NCBI GenBank assembly: GCA_949126835.1
Contig: OX421497.1
Location: forward strand, 21,473,409 to 21,537,408
Length of the DNA stretch: 64,000 nt
Source: Anisus vortex
Taxonomy: Eukaryota; Mollusca; Gastropoda; Planorbidae
Direction: 5' to 3'
The translations under genes and the position numbers were made by a program. The notes under the pieces are model-generated. The model did no database searches. It was not told where the DNA came from and was given only the letters and a program-made list of their open reading frames with translations. Every line of letters starts with the position of its first letter. Position 1 is the stretch's first letter. Below, piece by piece: positions 9,298-20,842 of this stretch.

Positions 9298-10901
9298 TAT
9301 TACAAGGCAATTTATTCATCATAATAAATTATGGATGAGACCTTCTATTTATATCACACAAGTATAATTATGATTTATAATGTTATTACGGCTAGAGCCC
9401 CCATTCAATTTGTGAAAATAATAGTTATAGTATTGTTATTATTAGTGTGAGTATCCTTGTATTAGTGAAGATCTTATTATATCATTCTGAAGTTTATTTG
9501 TAGTTGTCTAGAGTATTCCGTGGTTCTTAGTATCCCCTGGCAATTCACATAGCGTAGTTTTAGAGTTTTCAGTTGATTTACTTCATGTATAATTATTTAT
9601 GTGGCTCATATTATACAGCAAGAACCTCGATGTTGAGTGGTAGTGTAGATTATTAAAATAGTTGTATAAATATTACACATACACACATGTAGATAACTTT
9701 GAAATATTGACGTTAACCAAGTTGTGTAGAAAGCAACGATAAATTTGGTTTAATTTACAACATCAATCCAGTAGGAATCCAAATAATATTATATACACAA
9801 TCAAGAAATACACATATTCCAATTAGTAATGAATATCCTCAATGAACATAGCATTGTAGTTAATAGTAGAATAATCAATTTTCCATAATACAAATCAAAT
9901 AGAAATGATACTCAGAGCGGAGAATATTTGATGTTACTAGATCGAATGCAAGCCAAGAACTGACTAAAAGGTCGAATCGCGTAGAAATATATTACGGGTC
10001 AATCGTTGGAAAAACCAGACAGCCTAGTGACACGAATATTTTAATCAAGCCCGCATGTTGACTGCGTGATCAGATACTTTTTATTAAGAACAAGCAATAA
10101 TGCTCTAACAAAATAAGGAGAGACCGGACGGCCTTGACACGCTGTAGGTGCATGCACAGTTCATGTTTTTATCGAGGTTAATAAAAAATAATAATGCTCA
10201 AATTAGGTTAGGAAAAACCCGGGGAAAACCGTGAGCTGAGAAATATTTTATATCGTTTAAACGCAATTCGCTTAAATGATTTAGTTGGTTTATAGGGCGT
10301 TTGCAATCCCGTGACAAAAAGCACGTGATTTGTGTTTACTTTGAGTAATGGTGTACAATTAAATATGGCCGCTGTATTAATAAAGTTTCATATAGGCTCG
10401 AGCTTTTTTTAAATGATGTGTTGTGTTTTAAGTCTTATTAAGATTTAAGCTGTATTATGTATGTTAAATAAAATAGGCTATTTTACTATTATCATAGACA
10501 TAGATCATAGACGATGTGAGCCTAATAGTTACTTGACTAGATAGCCTATTCACCAACAATATCACTTGACATCGTAGCCTAGCCTACGAAACATTAAAAG
10601 TGTAGGCCTATAAAGTGAAATTGAAAGTGTAAATAGGTCTAGCCGGCCCTAGCCTAATCACATTAATCAATTAATCTACAGTACTACTATTTACCTCCTT
10701 ATTTTTGAGTAGGATAGCCAATATTCAGATGTGAATTTTGCATGATAAAGAAGTAATTTACTTTCACCACGTTATGTTTGTACCTCAAGTGGGTTCTATA
10801 TTTACACAAATACGTCACTAAATGTACACATAAAAATTAAGCTCCGCCTACTAAGAACGCTCTATTAACATTACAATGTAGGGAATTTACGTTTCGTAAC
10901 A
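9298..10901 (-). repeat. 5' LTR (right copy, 1604 bp with insertion)
   Basis: Same sequence as 3376-4407 but 572 bp longer because of an insertion at 10293-10864. The LTR proper should hold the promoter and poly(A) signals of the element. No specific TATA box is assigned. Confidence 0.92.
10293..10864. mobile_element. 572-bp MITE-like insertion inside the 5' LTR
   Basis: Absent from the left LTR, so it arrived after the retrotransposon. The left end reads TAGGGCGTTTG and the right end is the reverse complement of TAGAGCGTTCT, a short imperfect inverted repeat next to a TA target. No coding capacity is seen. It contains one TAGGCCTA. Superfamily is uncertain; a TA-targeting element is possible. 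Confidence 0.65.
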
Positions 10902-11064
10902 CTATATCAACGCTGCTCTTAACTTATTCTGTGAGACTATATCAACGCTGCTCTTAACTTATTCTGTGAGACTATATCAACGCTGCTCTTAACTTATTCT
11001 GTGAGACTATATCAACGCTGCTCTTAACTTATTCTGTGAGACTATATCAACGCTGCTCTTAACT
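10902..11064. repeat. 35-bp satellite, right part (about 4.7 copies)
   Basis: Resumes the satellite phase broken at 3375, starting with the duplicated CTAT. It ends in unique sequence after 11064. Confidence 0.95.
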
Positions 11065-11139
11065 AAAGCATAATCAAGAGCCAGATGCGTGTTTTGCATA
11101 TTTGAAGATGACTAGTAATATATGTGTGTGTGTTGTATT

Positions 11140-11235
11140 TGTTCTGGTTGTTGTGCTTGTGTTCTTGTAATACTGCAATGTAATCAAACCACATTTCCTT
11201 TTCGGATCAATAAAGAAATCTTATCTTAAATCTCT
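11140..11235 (+). repeat. Retroelement 3' tail with AATAAAGAAATCTTATCTTA
   Basis: This has the look of a LINE or SINE 3' end: an AATAAAG block followed by a short ATCTTA repeat. A reverse-oriented relative lies at 43884-43975. No coding part is attached. Confidence 0.45.
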
Positions 11236-11495
11236 TTGTTGTTGTATTCGATTGATATATTTGAAAAAGCGAAGCGCTCAGAAACGATAGGAAATATAAT
11301 ATGTGCAGGCCTACCTCTCCACCCCTTCCATACCTCAGGCCCCACCCCACTCCAGCATGTCCAGATACCCCTTAATTTCCCCAAAACAAAGATTATTTAA
11401 ATTTGGACTTTAATTGATCTTTTTTTTTTCACGGACAAAGTTAGCATATTTTAAAAATAGATTTTGTTGGCCAACTCAAATTTTGCGACCTTAAA

Positions 11496-12110
11496 TTGAC
11501 AAGTCTTAATGATTATGCATACATAAAAGGTCGAGAAGAAAAACATTTCCGGTCTTATTCGATCATTTAATTAAAAAAGCATGTCTGTATGCTACGTTAC
11601 TGGTTATACCAAAAGATGTAAGAGATTAAATGTTATTTCATTTCCAAAAGATGTTGCCAAAAGAAAACGGTTGTGAATGTCTAGCGTAAATAATCACATA
11701 TTTATAACCTCAAACGTATTGCTTGATGACAAGGATTTTCCTTTTTATATTTTTATGAACCTACGAATTGTGTTTTTTTAATAACCAAGGACGCAACTCT
11801 TGACTAATTTATTTTATAAACAAATCTAAATTTAACTTTACGCAACTAACACTTTGAGTATTAATTATCGCCTACTCACTTTTGATGTTAAAAACGGATT
11901 CCTCATAACTAATATTTTAGTCTTTGTATATTTCTAAAAGACTAGAACTGGCCGTCGAGGTTGAAATCAATTGTCAAACACCAGCAAAAGCATGTTTTTT
12001 TGTTGTTTACGAAAATGCCTAAAATAATAAACATTTAAAAAAAAGAACCGGAAGCACGTGACCTCTTCCATTTGAAAAGTTCACGCCTCATTATCATTAA
12101 GACTTGTCAA
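11496..12110 (+). mobile_element. Candidate THAP-type DNA transposon relic, 615 bp
   Basis: The ends are inverted repeats beginning TTGACAAGTCTTAATGAT, matching at 21 of 22 positions. Just inside the left end is a short frame resembling a THAP DNA-binding domain. P-element-type transposases carry this domain. No clear target duplication is seen and the rest of a transposase is missing. Confidence 0.5.
11581..11676 (+). pseudogene. THAP-domain-like fragment
   Basis: 31 codons beginning MSVCYVTGYTKR, then NVISFPKDVAKRKRL and a stop. Family pattern: THAP domains start with C-x2-4-C, then a hydrophobic-FPKD/E-x-x-x-R-x-x-W block. Here the second cysteine is replaced by Tyr and the frame stops where the Trp is expected, so it is a decayed piece. 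It could be a coincidental match given its length. Confidence 0.45.
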
Positions 12111-12554
12111 TGGACTTTTCTATTTTGACTTTTTTATTATCCTATAGTTTTAAATTATATTAATTAATTATATTTTCTATATTTGATAACTGAAGCCTTC
12201 CATAGAAATATTTTAGGGAAATGCTGCGTCATTGTTTTGACATGGCGTATACTGTGTCTATGTCGTGTTCATTTTTAACTTAGGCCTATACTTAATTCAT
12301 GGACGTAATTACACAGTTATCTGGATACACTCTTTGTTTTTATTTTTTTTCTGAAAATGAGAATTTAAATCCTTTAAATAATCAATCAATCTATTTTATT
12401 TTCAATACTAAGTTTCAAATATTGACATAGATCAAATAATTATTTTTAAATACTTTTTATACGTTTCGATGAAATTCTGGCATGGGTTCAGAATTTGCTT
12501 ACTATTGCCCACCGCCCCCCCCCCTTCTGCCCCAAAAACACAGACCGCCTATCC
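12111..12554. other. Intergenic AT-rich DNA
   Basis: No gene or structured repeat is seen; one TAGGCCTA at about 12283 and a C run at about 12512. Confidence 0.5.
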
Positions 12555-12749
12555 CAGAGGTCAGCAACATATGGAACGCTTGCCAGACTTGGCACGCAGA
12601 GCAATTTTTAATGGCACGTTGACGACCCAAAAAATGGCAATTTAATTATTATCTTCAAGAAATAGAGGGCTAGAGGAAGATCACTCTTAGGCTGTTGGCA
12701 CGCTGAATGAATTAATGAACGTATTATTATCAAAAGGTTGCCGACTCTG
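12555..12749. mobile_element. hAT-type MITE, copy 1
   Basis: About 195 bp. The left end reads CAGAGGTCAGCAACAT and the right end is the reverse complement of CAGAGTCGGCAACCTTTTG. Flanks share CTATCC in near-duplicate 8-mers (GCCTATCC and GCTATCCC). The interior shares GCCAGACTTGGCACGC and GGCACGCTGAATGAATTA with the element at 39875-40098. Confidence 0.75.
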
Positions 12750-14147
12750 GCTATCCCATCACCACCTTGCACTATTCCTCCCCCCCCCCCTGCTCTATAG
12801 ATAATCAAAACTAGACATCTATTACAGTAAACAAGTGGGCCTACTGTTATTTAATGAAACTTGCTGACGTGAAAAGTTTTTTTTTATGTAACGTTACATT
12901 GTTTATACAGCCCCCTCCCAATGGTCACATAATAACGTCCCAAATTTCTGCCCCCACCCCCTCTTTAGCCACCACTATATTTGTGACTTCTTATATGGAC
13001 ATCCCCTATGCATTCACATTAAAGACCATAATATTTAACATACTGTTTTATATTGAAGACCTGTTTTCAAATAAATTGTTTTGCTATAGAGAGCCAGTCC
13101 TAAGTTATGTTGTATCATTGAGCTAGTGTCAGAAATACTGCTGGTGTGAATTCATGATAAGTCAACGCTGATATCTTCACTGATGATATGATATGACGCC
13201 GCGTCACGCTGCCTTGTGAGTGTGGCCAAGACTGGTGTGGCCCGTCACGAGGCTTCACTTATCTCGTGAAATACCTCGTGGACGATACATATTATGATAT
13301 GGACGGGTGACACCTTGGCTGGGGGGGGGGGCTGTGTATGGGAAGCAAGGTCATCTTATAACAGAGACATTAGTAATGATATTCATATATATTATATATA
13401 TTCATAAATATTATGTACATAAAATGTCATAGAGTCATATGCTATCTTGGATGTTTTCAGGGAAGGGCACCCGGCAAGTGACCTTTTGGCGCTTTAGCGC
13501 CGGATATTTTTATTTCCAGTAAGTGATGGCGTGCATTTATTTTTGTTTTGTACTGTTCTTTGTTTGTTGGAAACTGTTTGGGAATTTGAAAGAAGAAAAA
13601 AACAGAATATTATAACAGTCTAACTTACAGTGTTTGCCCATGGAGATGGTCGTTATGGACAAAACTCTTAAAGCGTGACCTAACATGACATTATGTTTAA
13701 TAAAACAAATGGTTTCGATAAATACTGAGTGGAGAGTTTAAAGTTTAAATATTGATAAAACGCACTGCTTCTAGTTTACCCATTCTTCTATTGAAATATT
13801 TCTACCGGTACTTTATAAGGGGCTATCCACATATAGGCCCTATATATATTTCATATGGACAACAAGTCATACCTTCATACCTCGGCTTTTTTTTCCCCTG
13901 CATTTTTCGTCTACAAGACCTATGTTTGCATTAATAACTAATTGTCACACAAAGGCTTTGAATCAGCCGGCCTAGCTTGCCGTTTTGAAAATATACGTCA
14001 CTTCAAATCTAATTAACATTCACTGTGTTTGTTTTAGCGAGCTCAATCGTGTGAACAATATAATTCTCGTGACCCATTTTGCCTGCCTGTGATTTTTTTT
14101 TTAAATCTAATATCGTTGATTTCAACCAGCCTTCTGACTACGCATTG
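12750..14147. other. Intergenic DNA, no gene
   Basis: Contains C and G homopolymer runs at about 12781 and 13321 and a palindromic GGCGCTTTAGCGCC at about 13489. Short frames here have no recognisable motif. Confidence 0.5.
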
Positions 14148-14210
14148 TAACGTCTCCTATACGTTCTAATCTACGTCTGTGTCAACGCTTTTTTAACGTC
14201 TCTAATACGT
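14148..14210. repeat. 47-bp minisatellite, cluster 1
   Basis: One to two units of the pattern AACGTCTCTAATACGTTCTA then CTACGTCTGTGTCAACGC. Related clusters lie at 14818 and 15271. Confidence 0.65.
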
Positions 14211-14817
14211 TTTTTTTTAATTTGTGTGTAAATTTGTGTGCACCTACGCAATTCAGTCTTGACTCTTCTTTGACTTCTATTTACGATCCTGTCATTTTTT
14301 TTTAGTGGCCCATTAGGCCTACCGTATTTGTTCCCATAATTTTGGAGTTGTCGTTTGTCGCGAAGGAGACCAACACCCAACTGTCCGATTGGCGACGACA
14401 TTACAAGAAAAAATAATAATTCAGGCACGCCGCGGGGTGTGGTGGAGCATTCAGGTGATTGAAACGCCATAACGGTCCAATTAATTACAAGTGTTGGGTG
14501 GGGTGGGGCGAAAAGGTCAAGAATAATCAATTGTTCACCTATGTAAATTTTTACCAAACATTGCATTTTTAAAACTGTGTTTTATGTGTGAACTATCAGC
14601 TGGTTCAAGGAGTTTTGCTGAAAAATAATTTTATTTAAGTTACGTAATTAAAAAGAATTAAAAAAAACAACAGCAACAACTGTGCCTTTAAAAAAAGCAC
14701 GTGTTGGTTGAAAAAGCCGTTACGCCCTCCCCCTCGCCCACCATTCTTGCTACGCCATTATTGATACGTTCTGTACACCTTAATTATGATCTGGTCTTAT
14801 GTGGAAAAAAATTTGCA
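14211..14817. other. Spacer between minisatellite clusters
   Basis: About 600 bp of unique sequence. The minus strand has an open frame at 14171-14566 without recognisable domains and with low-complexity lysine/arginine content. I do not call it a gene. Confidence 0.5.
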
Positions 14818-15026
14818 ACGTCGCGACTACGTTCTTATATACGTCAAACGCTTTGTAACGCCTCCATTACGTTCTAATCTACATCTGCATAAAACACTTT
14901 TTCTACGTATCTAATACGTTCTAATCTACATCTGCATGAAACACTTTTTCTACGTATCTAATACGTTCTAATCTACATCTGTATGAAACACTTTTTCAAC
15001 GTCTCTAATACGTTCTAATCTACGAC
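14818..15026. repeat. 47-bp minisatellite, cluster 2
   Basis: About 4 imperfect copies containing CTAATACGTTCTAATCTAC followed by ATCTGCATGAAACACTTTTT. Confidence 0.8.
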
Positions 15027-15268
15027 TTTTATTAAATTATATATTTTTTTTTCATGAACTATGTTACTTTGCCTATACTGTATTTCTATGTTGGTATTCT
15101 CTTTTCTTGATAGGCCTACCTTAAAATGAATCTATTTTTCTTAATATTATTATCTCGGTAACTTTTACTATCATTTACTAATGTTAGAATATTCTAATTA
15201 TATGCCTTTGGTTATGCCTTTATGGTACTGATGTACTTAGTGGCAAATAAATATTGTTCATTGTTCTC
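15027..15268 (+). mobile_element. Retroelement 3' tail inserted in the minisatellite
   Basis: Interrupts the 47-bp array. It ends GGCAAATAAATATTGTTCAT, preceded by a segment like TATGCCTTTATGGTAC. The same 3' end occurs at 54656-54880. The short repeat ATTGTTC at the end is typical of CR1/L2-like LINE tails. The class is inferred only from the tail. Confidence 0.55.
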
Positions 15269-15270
15269 TG

Positions 15271-15412
15271 CTTCGTCAAACGCTTTTATAACGTCTCTAA
15301 TAGGCCTACATTCTAATATACGTCTTCCTCAAACGCTTTTTCAACGTCTCTAATACGTTCTAATATACGTCTTCGTCAAACGCTTTTATAACGTCCCTAA
15401 TACGTTTTGCGA
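15271..15412. repeat. 47-bp minisatellite, cluster 3
   Basis: About 3 copies, variants of CTTCGTCAAACGCTTTTATA plus ACGTCTCTAATACG. One copy has an additional GGCCTA, making TAATAGGCCTACATTCTAA against the sister TAATACGTTCTAA. Confidence 0.8.
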
Positions 15413-15904
15413 CGTCAGCATGACTCCACTCATTAACCTGTGCTGTATTTATCAACTGCGCAGTTTAGACGTTCCATTCACTGTTACTGTTAGGCTTACA
15501 TAGGCTACACTATCTACATACTAGGCCTACAACTCCAGGAATAGAGTGTGACGTGAAGAGGTCAGGAATATGTTAACCCGGTTCTCTTGTTTTTCATAAC
15601 TCTGACACACAGCCCTAATATATCATATCAATCTCTTAGGAAATCCACACATTTTTATCATTGACCAGAGTTTTGGTAATGTTTCATTCAGTGTTGTTGG
15701 TGTTGCTTCTATTTGGCTTTGTTTTTGTTTCTTCGTTGTCTTTTGCAACAGATGTGATTGATTACAACTTCCTGGTGTTGAGTGTCCGTTTCTATTAAAG
15801 GGTTCATCCACACATGACGTCACATATTATTGCGACATTGTGTAACTCGGTGGCTTCTAATCTTACTTTTTTTCTTTTACTCACGGTGTCCTGACTTAAA
15901 GTAA
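15413..15904. other. Intergenic DNA
   Basis: No gene recognised. One TAGGCCTA at about 15523. Confidence 0.5.
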
Positions 15905-18500
15905 GGTTCTCCAGCCTCTCTTTGGTCAACAATATAAACATAGATATAAACTATAGACATAGATGGTTCTCCAGCCTCTCTTTGGTCAACAATATAAACA
16001 TAGATGGTTCTCCAGCCTCTCTTTGGTCAACAATATAAACATAGATATAAACTATAGACATAGATGGTTCTCCAGCCTCTCTTTGGTCAACAATATAAAC
16101 ATAGATATAAACTATAGACATAGATGGTTCTCCAGCCTCTCTTTGGTCAACAATATAAACATAGATGGTTCTCCAGCCTCTCTTTGGTCAACAATATAAA
16201 CATAGATGGTTCTCCAGCCTCTCTTTGGTCAACATTATACACAAAGATGGTTCTCCAGCCTCTCTTTGGTCAACATTATAAACATTGATGGTTCTCCAGC
16301 CTCTCTTTGGTCAACATTATAAACATAGATGGTTCTCCAGCCTCTCTTTGGTCAACATTATAAACATGGATGGTTCTCCAGCCTCTCTTTGGTCAACATT
16401 ATAAACATAGATGGTTCTCCAGCCTCTCTTTGGTCAACAATATAAACATAGATGGTTCTCCAGCCTCTTTGGTCAACAATATAAACATAGATGGTTCTCC
16501 AGCCTCTCTTTGGTCAACATTATAAACATAGATGGTTCTCCAGCCTCTCTTTGGTCAACATAATAAACATAGATGGTTCTCCAGCCTCTCTTTGGTCAAC
16601 ATTATAAACATAGATGGTTCTCCAGCCTCTTTGGTCAACATTATAAACATAGATGGTTCTCCAGCCTCTCTTTGGTCAACAATATAAACATAGATGGTTC
16701 TCCAGCCTCTCTTTGGTCAACAATATAAACATAGATGGTTCTCCAGCCTCTCTTTGGTCAACGTTATACACATAGATGGTTCTCCAGCCTCTCTTTGGTC
16801 AACATTATAAACATAGATGGTTCTCCAGCCTCTCTTTGGTCAACAATATAAACATAGATGGTTCTCCAGCCTCTCTTTGGTCAACAATATAAACATAGAT
16901 GGTTCTCCAGCCTCTCTTTGGTCAACATTATACACATAGATGGTTCTCCAGCCTCTCTTTGGTCAACATTATAAACATAGATGGTTCTCCAGCCTCTCTT
17001 TGGTCAACATTATAAACATAGATGGTTCTCCAGCCTCTCTTTGGTCAACATTATAAACGTAGATGGTTCTCCAGCCTCTCTTTGGTCAACATTATAAACA
17101 TAGATGGTTCTCCAGCCTCTCTTTGGTCAACAATATATACATAGATGGTTCTCCAGCCTCTCTTTGGTCAACAATATAAACATAGATGGTTCTCCAGCCT
17201 CTCTTTGGTCAACATTATAAACATAGATGGTTCTCCAGCCTCTCTTTGGTCAACATAATAAACATAGATGGTTCTCCAGCCTCTCTTTGGTCAACATTAT
17301 AAACATAGATGGTTCTCCAGCCTCTCTTTTGTCAACATTATAAACATAGATGGTTCTCCAGCCTCTCTTTGGTCAACAATATAAACATAGATGGTTCTCC
17401 AGCCTCTCTTTGGTCAACAATATAAACATAGATGGTTCTCCAGCCACTCTTTGGTCAACATTATACACATAGATGGTTCTCCAGCCTCTCTTTGGTCAAC
17501 ATTATAAACATAGATGGTTCTCCAGCCTCTCTTTGGTCAACATTATAAACATAGATGGTTCTCCAGCCTCTCTTTGGTCAACAATATAAACATAGATGGT
17601 TCTCCAGCCTCTCTTTGGTCAACAATATAAACATAGATGGTTCTCCAGCCTCTCTTTGGTCAACATTATAAACATAGATGGTTCTCCAGTCTCTCTTTGG
17701 TCAACATTATAAACATAGATCTTTCTCCAGCCTCTCTTTGGTCAACATTATAAACATAGATGGTTCTCCAGCCTCTCTTTGGTCAACATTATAAACATAG
17801 ATGGTTCTCCAGCCTCTCGTTGGTCAACATTATAAACATAGATGGTTCTCCAGCCTCTCTTTAATCAACAATATAAACATAGATGGTTCTCCAGCCTCTC
17901 TTTGGTAAACATTATAAACATAGATGGTTCTCCAGCCTCTCTTTGGTCAACAATATAAACATAGATGGTTCTCCAGCCTCTCTTTGGTCAACAATATAAA
18001 CATAGATGGTTCTCCAGCCTCTCTTTGGTCAACAATATAAACATAGATGGTTCTCCAGCCTCTCTTTGGTCAACAATATAAACATAGATGGTTCTCCAGC
18101 CTCTCTTTGGTCAACAATATAAACATAGATGGTTCTCCAGCCTCTCTTTGGTCAACATTATAAACATAGATGGTTCTCCAGCCTCTCTTTGGTCAACATT
18201 ATAAACATAGATGGTTCTCCAGCCTCTCTTTGGTCAACAATATAAACATAGATGGTTCTCCAGCCTCTCTTTGGTCAACATTATAAACATAGATGGTTCT
18301 CCAGCCTCTCTTTGGTCAACATTATAAACATAGATGGTTCTCCAGCCTCTCTTTGGTCAACAATATAAACATAGATGGTTCTCCAGCCTCTCTTTGGTCA
18401 ACAATATAAACATAGATGGTTCTCCAGCCTCTCTTTGGTCAACAATATAAACATAGATGGTTCTCCAGCCTCTCTTTGGTCAACAATATAAACATAGATG
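15905..18500. repeat. 41-bp satellite array, about 62 copies
   Basis: Direct repeats of a 41-bp unit containing GGTTCTCCAGCCTCTCTTTG and GTCAACATTATAAACATAGAT. Copies differ mainly at AATATA versus ATTATA and in scattered point changes. Some early units are about 60 bp because of an inserted ATATAAACTATAGAC. A few copies lack CT from CTCT. The unit is not a multiple of three, so it is not coding. The higher divergence compared with the 35- and 38-bp arrays suggests an older array. Confidence 0.95.
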
Positions 18501-20477
18501 TCGCATTTGGACACAATTGAGTCGAAGTTGAAAAGTATTGTTTTGAAAGCCTCTTTAATATTCCGTCCATGCAAAATAAAAACAACTCACTCTTTGTCAC
18601 ATATTATGGAATTCCGCCCTCCCCCCTCCCCAACCTCCTTTCCTAATAACAGCGTTTTAAATAAACGACGTCAAATGTGGACGGCTTCTAAAAAAAAATA
18701 TCACGACTTTGAAGAAGACAACCATCATATTATATTATAGGAATGTTTGCATACATACATATATACACACACACAAGTGAACACAAACTGTTCTGTTTAC
18801 ATATTTACTTTCGTGTCACGGACTACATTCTTCTGTTATCGTGATTCGCCCCCCCCCCCCCCCCCGCCACCAACTCTTCTAGGTCTCTTTCCCCATCCCA
18901 CCCCATTCTCATGGTGTCATTCTCCGATGTATTAATTTTGGAAGCGTTGTCCCAAAAGCCCCCCCCCCTACTATGTATGTTCGTAATTTCGCGTGAGTCT
19001 AGGGTGGGTGTTCTCGACACTATGACATTGAAACCTTTACCAAACCATAAAACCCTATATCTGGGTTTTTATCAATCATAACCAAAACACATTTTAGCTT
19101 GTTCTCTCCAAGTTTCTTTAAGTATAATAATAGTTTCCCCCTGTCCAGGGGGGGGGGGGACGACTCCGTCTACACCCGCCTTACTGACAGATACGTGATG
19201 ACATAAATATTTGGGAACCAGCATTGTACTGACCATATAACCTCTGTGTGTGCTGACCCACGGAAACTGATGATCGCTGCTTCACTAACATTTCGATTGG
19301 ACCAACATGATCCTAACGGGTAATAATTTATATATTTAATATTTTTTATTTTTATTTTAAAAATCAAAAGACATTGTTAATGTACGGGTGATTTAGATTT
19401 TTGTTAAATAAAAATACTTGCCTATTTTTTTTACCCGATTACAATATTTATTTTAAATTACTTTCCTAAAAGTCTTCAGTAAAAAAAAATAATTAAAACA
19501 TTTATATATATATTTAATTATAGTTTATAAAATTTTTATCTGCACCCTGCACCTCATAGGCCTACAGTCCTGTTTTTTTTTTCACCTGGCAACGCCGGGC
19601 AATGTAGCTTGTCATTTATATATTTACTTTTTTGTAATAACACCTCCGACTCCCCCGGGCCCTTAATAAAAACAATAAACGAAGAACATTATTTTTTTAT
19701 TTAACAAAAATATACAAAGTAACAAAACATCTTCTTGAAAAATATCTAATGGAAACATTATACAGTTTTAAATAGGTCAGTTTGTTGGACATATGTGTCA
19801 CGAAACTAGTGCGGAAGACAGGTGACGCTCGGAAACTACGTCAAAACAACAACCTCGGGAGAAATTGTATATCGGTAATGTTGTTGTTGTTTTTTTTTTG
19901 TTGCAGAAATAAAACACTTTTAGAAGTTATACAAAATGACTCCCTCCCCTTTCTAATTAAACCACATTAGCCTAAACGACGTAATAATGTCCTTGCAGAA
20001 CAAATTTATGCAATGACGCAATTTTGAACAGCAATAAGAGCCACGTGCAGATGAAGGGATTCTATGGAGATTGGGTTTAATTGCAGGCTATTCGTGTGTA
20101 TTTACGACATAACATACGCGTATGGCTTTTATAGTTCTGGTGGGTGGAGTTTGTGGTTTGGGGCGTGTTTTAGTCTCGAATTAACGTAAGTTTCACAGTA
20201 AATCTAGGTACAAAAATGGCAATGGTAAAAATGGGAAAGATAAAAAAAAGGACAACCGTAAAAATGATGACGGTAAAATTAGCAAAGTTAATTGGCAACT
20301 GCAAAAATGGCAACGATAATTATGAAACGATATTAAATGAAAATAGTGTAAGTCAACACATTATTAAAAAACTGCTGTGAATGATTGCATTTGCATTTTT
20401 GCATGTGTATTCTGCTAAATGAAATGGTGTTTGGACGTTACGTGTATGAATTTTCTTTGAGCCATATATGAGTTTTC
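18501..20477. other. Intergenic DNA, no gene
   Basis: AT-rich with C runs at about 18849, 18960 and a G run at about 19148. No domain or RNA is recognised in the short frames. Confidence 0.5.
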
Positions 20478-20720
20478 AGTTGGATACGGATACAGTGGGT
20501 GGGTGGCGACGCGTAATCCATTTTCTCGGGTTCACATCCAGTTAAAGAGATATGTTTATTCGTACTGTGAATGGGGGGGGGGTGACCGTAAAGTCTACAG
20601 TGAACCCCAGCTCTGGTATGTAGGCTACCTGACATTAGTGTCCTGGCCACACAATCACCTGGTATGTATTGTCCCGGTAAACAAGTGAACGCCGCTTTTC
20701 TAGCCGCGTGGACAGCCATA
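20478..20720 (+). mobile_element. tRNA-headed SINE, plus strand
   Basis: A pol III B box GGTTCACATCC lies at 20529-20539, in a decayed tRNA-like head. Downstream comes GTAAAGTCTACAGTG and then TGTCCTGGCCACACAATC. The latter resembles the central core GTTGTGCTGGCCACATGACA known to me from a widespread invertebrate SINE family. Relatives on the minus strand are at 46510-46640 and 55761-55970. The A box is not clear. Confidence 0.6.
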
Positions 20721-20842
20721 GTCTAAAGAGCTACCTTTTAAAATCAAATAGTGACAAGCAGAGTTGGGGGCGAAAAGTTGTGCATCTGTGCATGCGAACT
20801 AGGAAAAGCACCAAAAAAGATTACGACTCCAAGACCACTCGT

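Larger units (their letters stand above)
3376..10901 (-). mobile_element. Gmr1-like Ty3/Gypsy LTR retrotransposon, RT-deleted
   Basis: The element is 7.5 kb and lies on the minus strand. Both LTRs are present and appear identical except for one later insertion. It has ends TGTTAC/GTAATA and a 4-bp target duplication CTAT (or 5-bp ACTAT, ambiguous by one base) in the 35-bp satellite. The internal region is about 4.9 kb with one long frame for gag, protease and integrase, followed by the first residues of RT. Integrase before RT is the arrangement described for Gmr1-like Ty3/Gypsy elements, rather than the usual protease-RT-RNase H-integrase. Most of RT and RNase H is deleted, so this copy cannot move by itself. 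The apparent LTR identity implies recent insertion, presumably using enzymes from a complete relative. Confidence 0.92.

Noticed and set aside
14171..14566. Minus-strand 131-codon open frame
   Set aside because: No domain, overlaps a minisatellite and homopolymer tracts; composition looks non-coding.
15963..16199. Open frame with repeated FSSLSLVNNIN
   Set aside because: Product of the 41/60-bp satellite units; it ends as soon as the unit phase changes.
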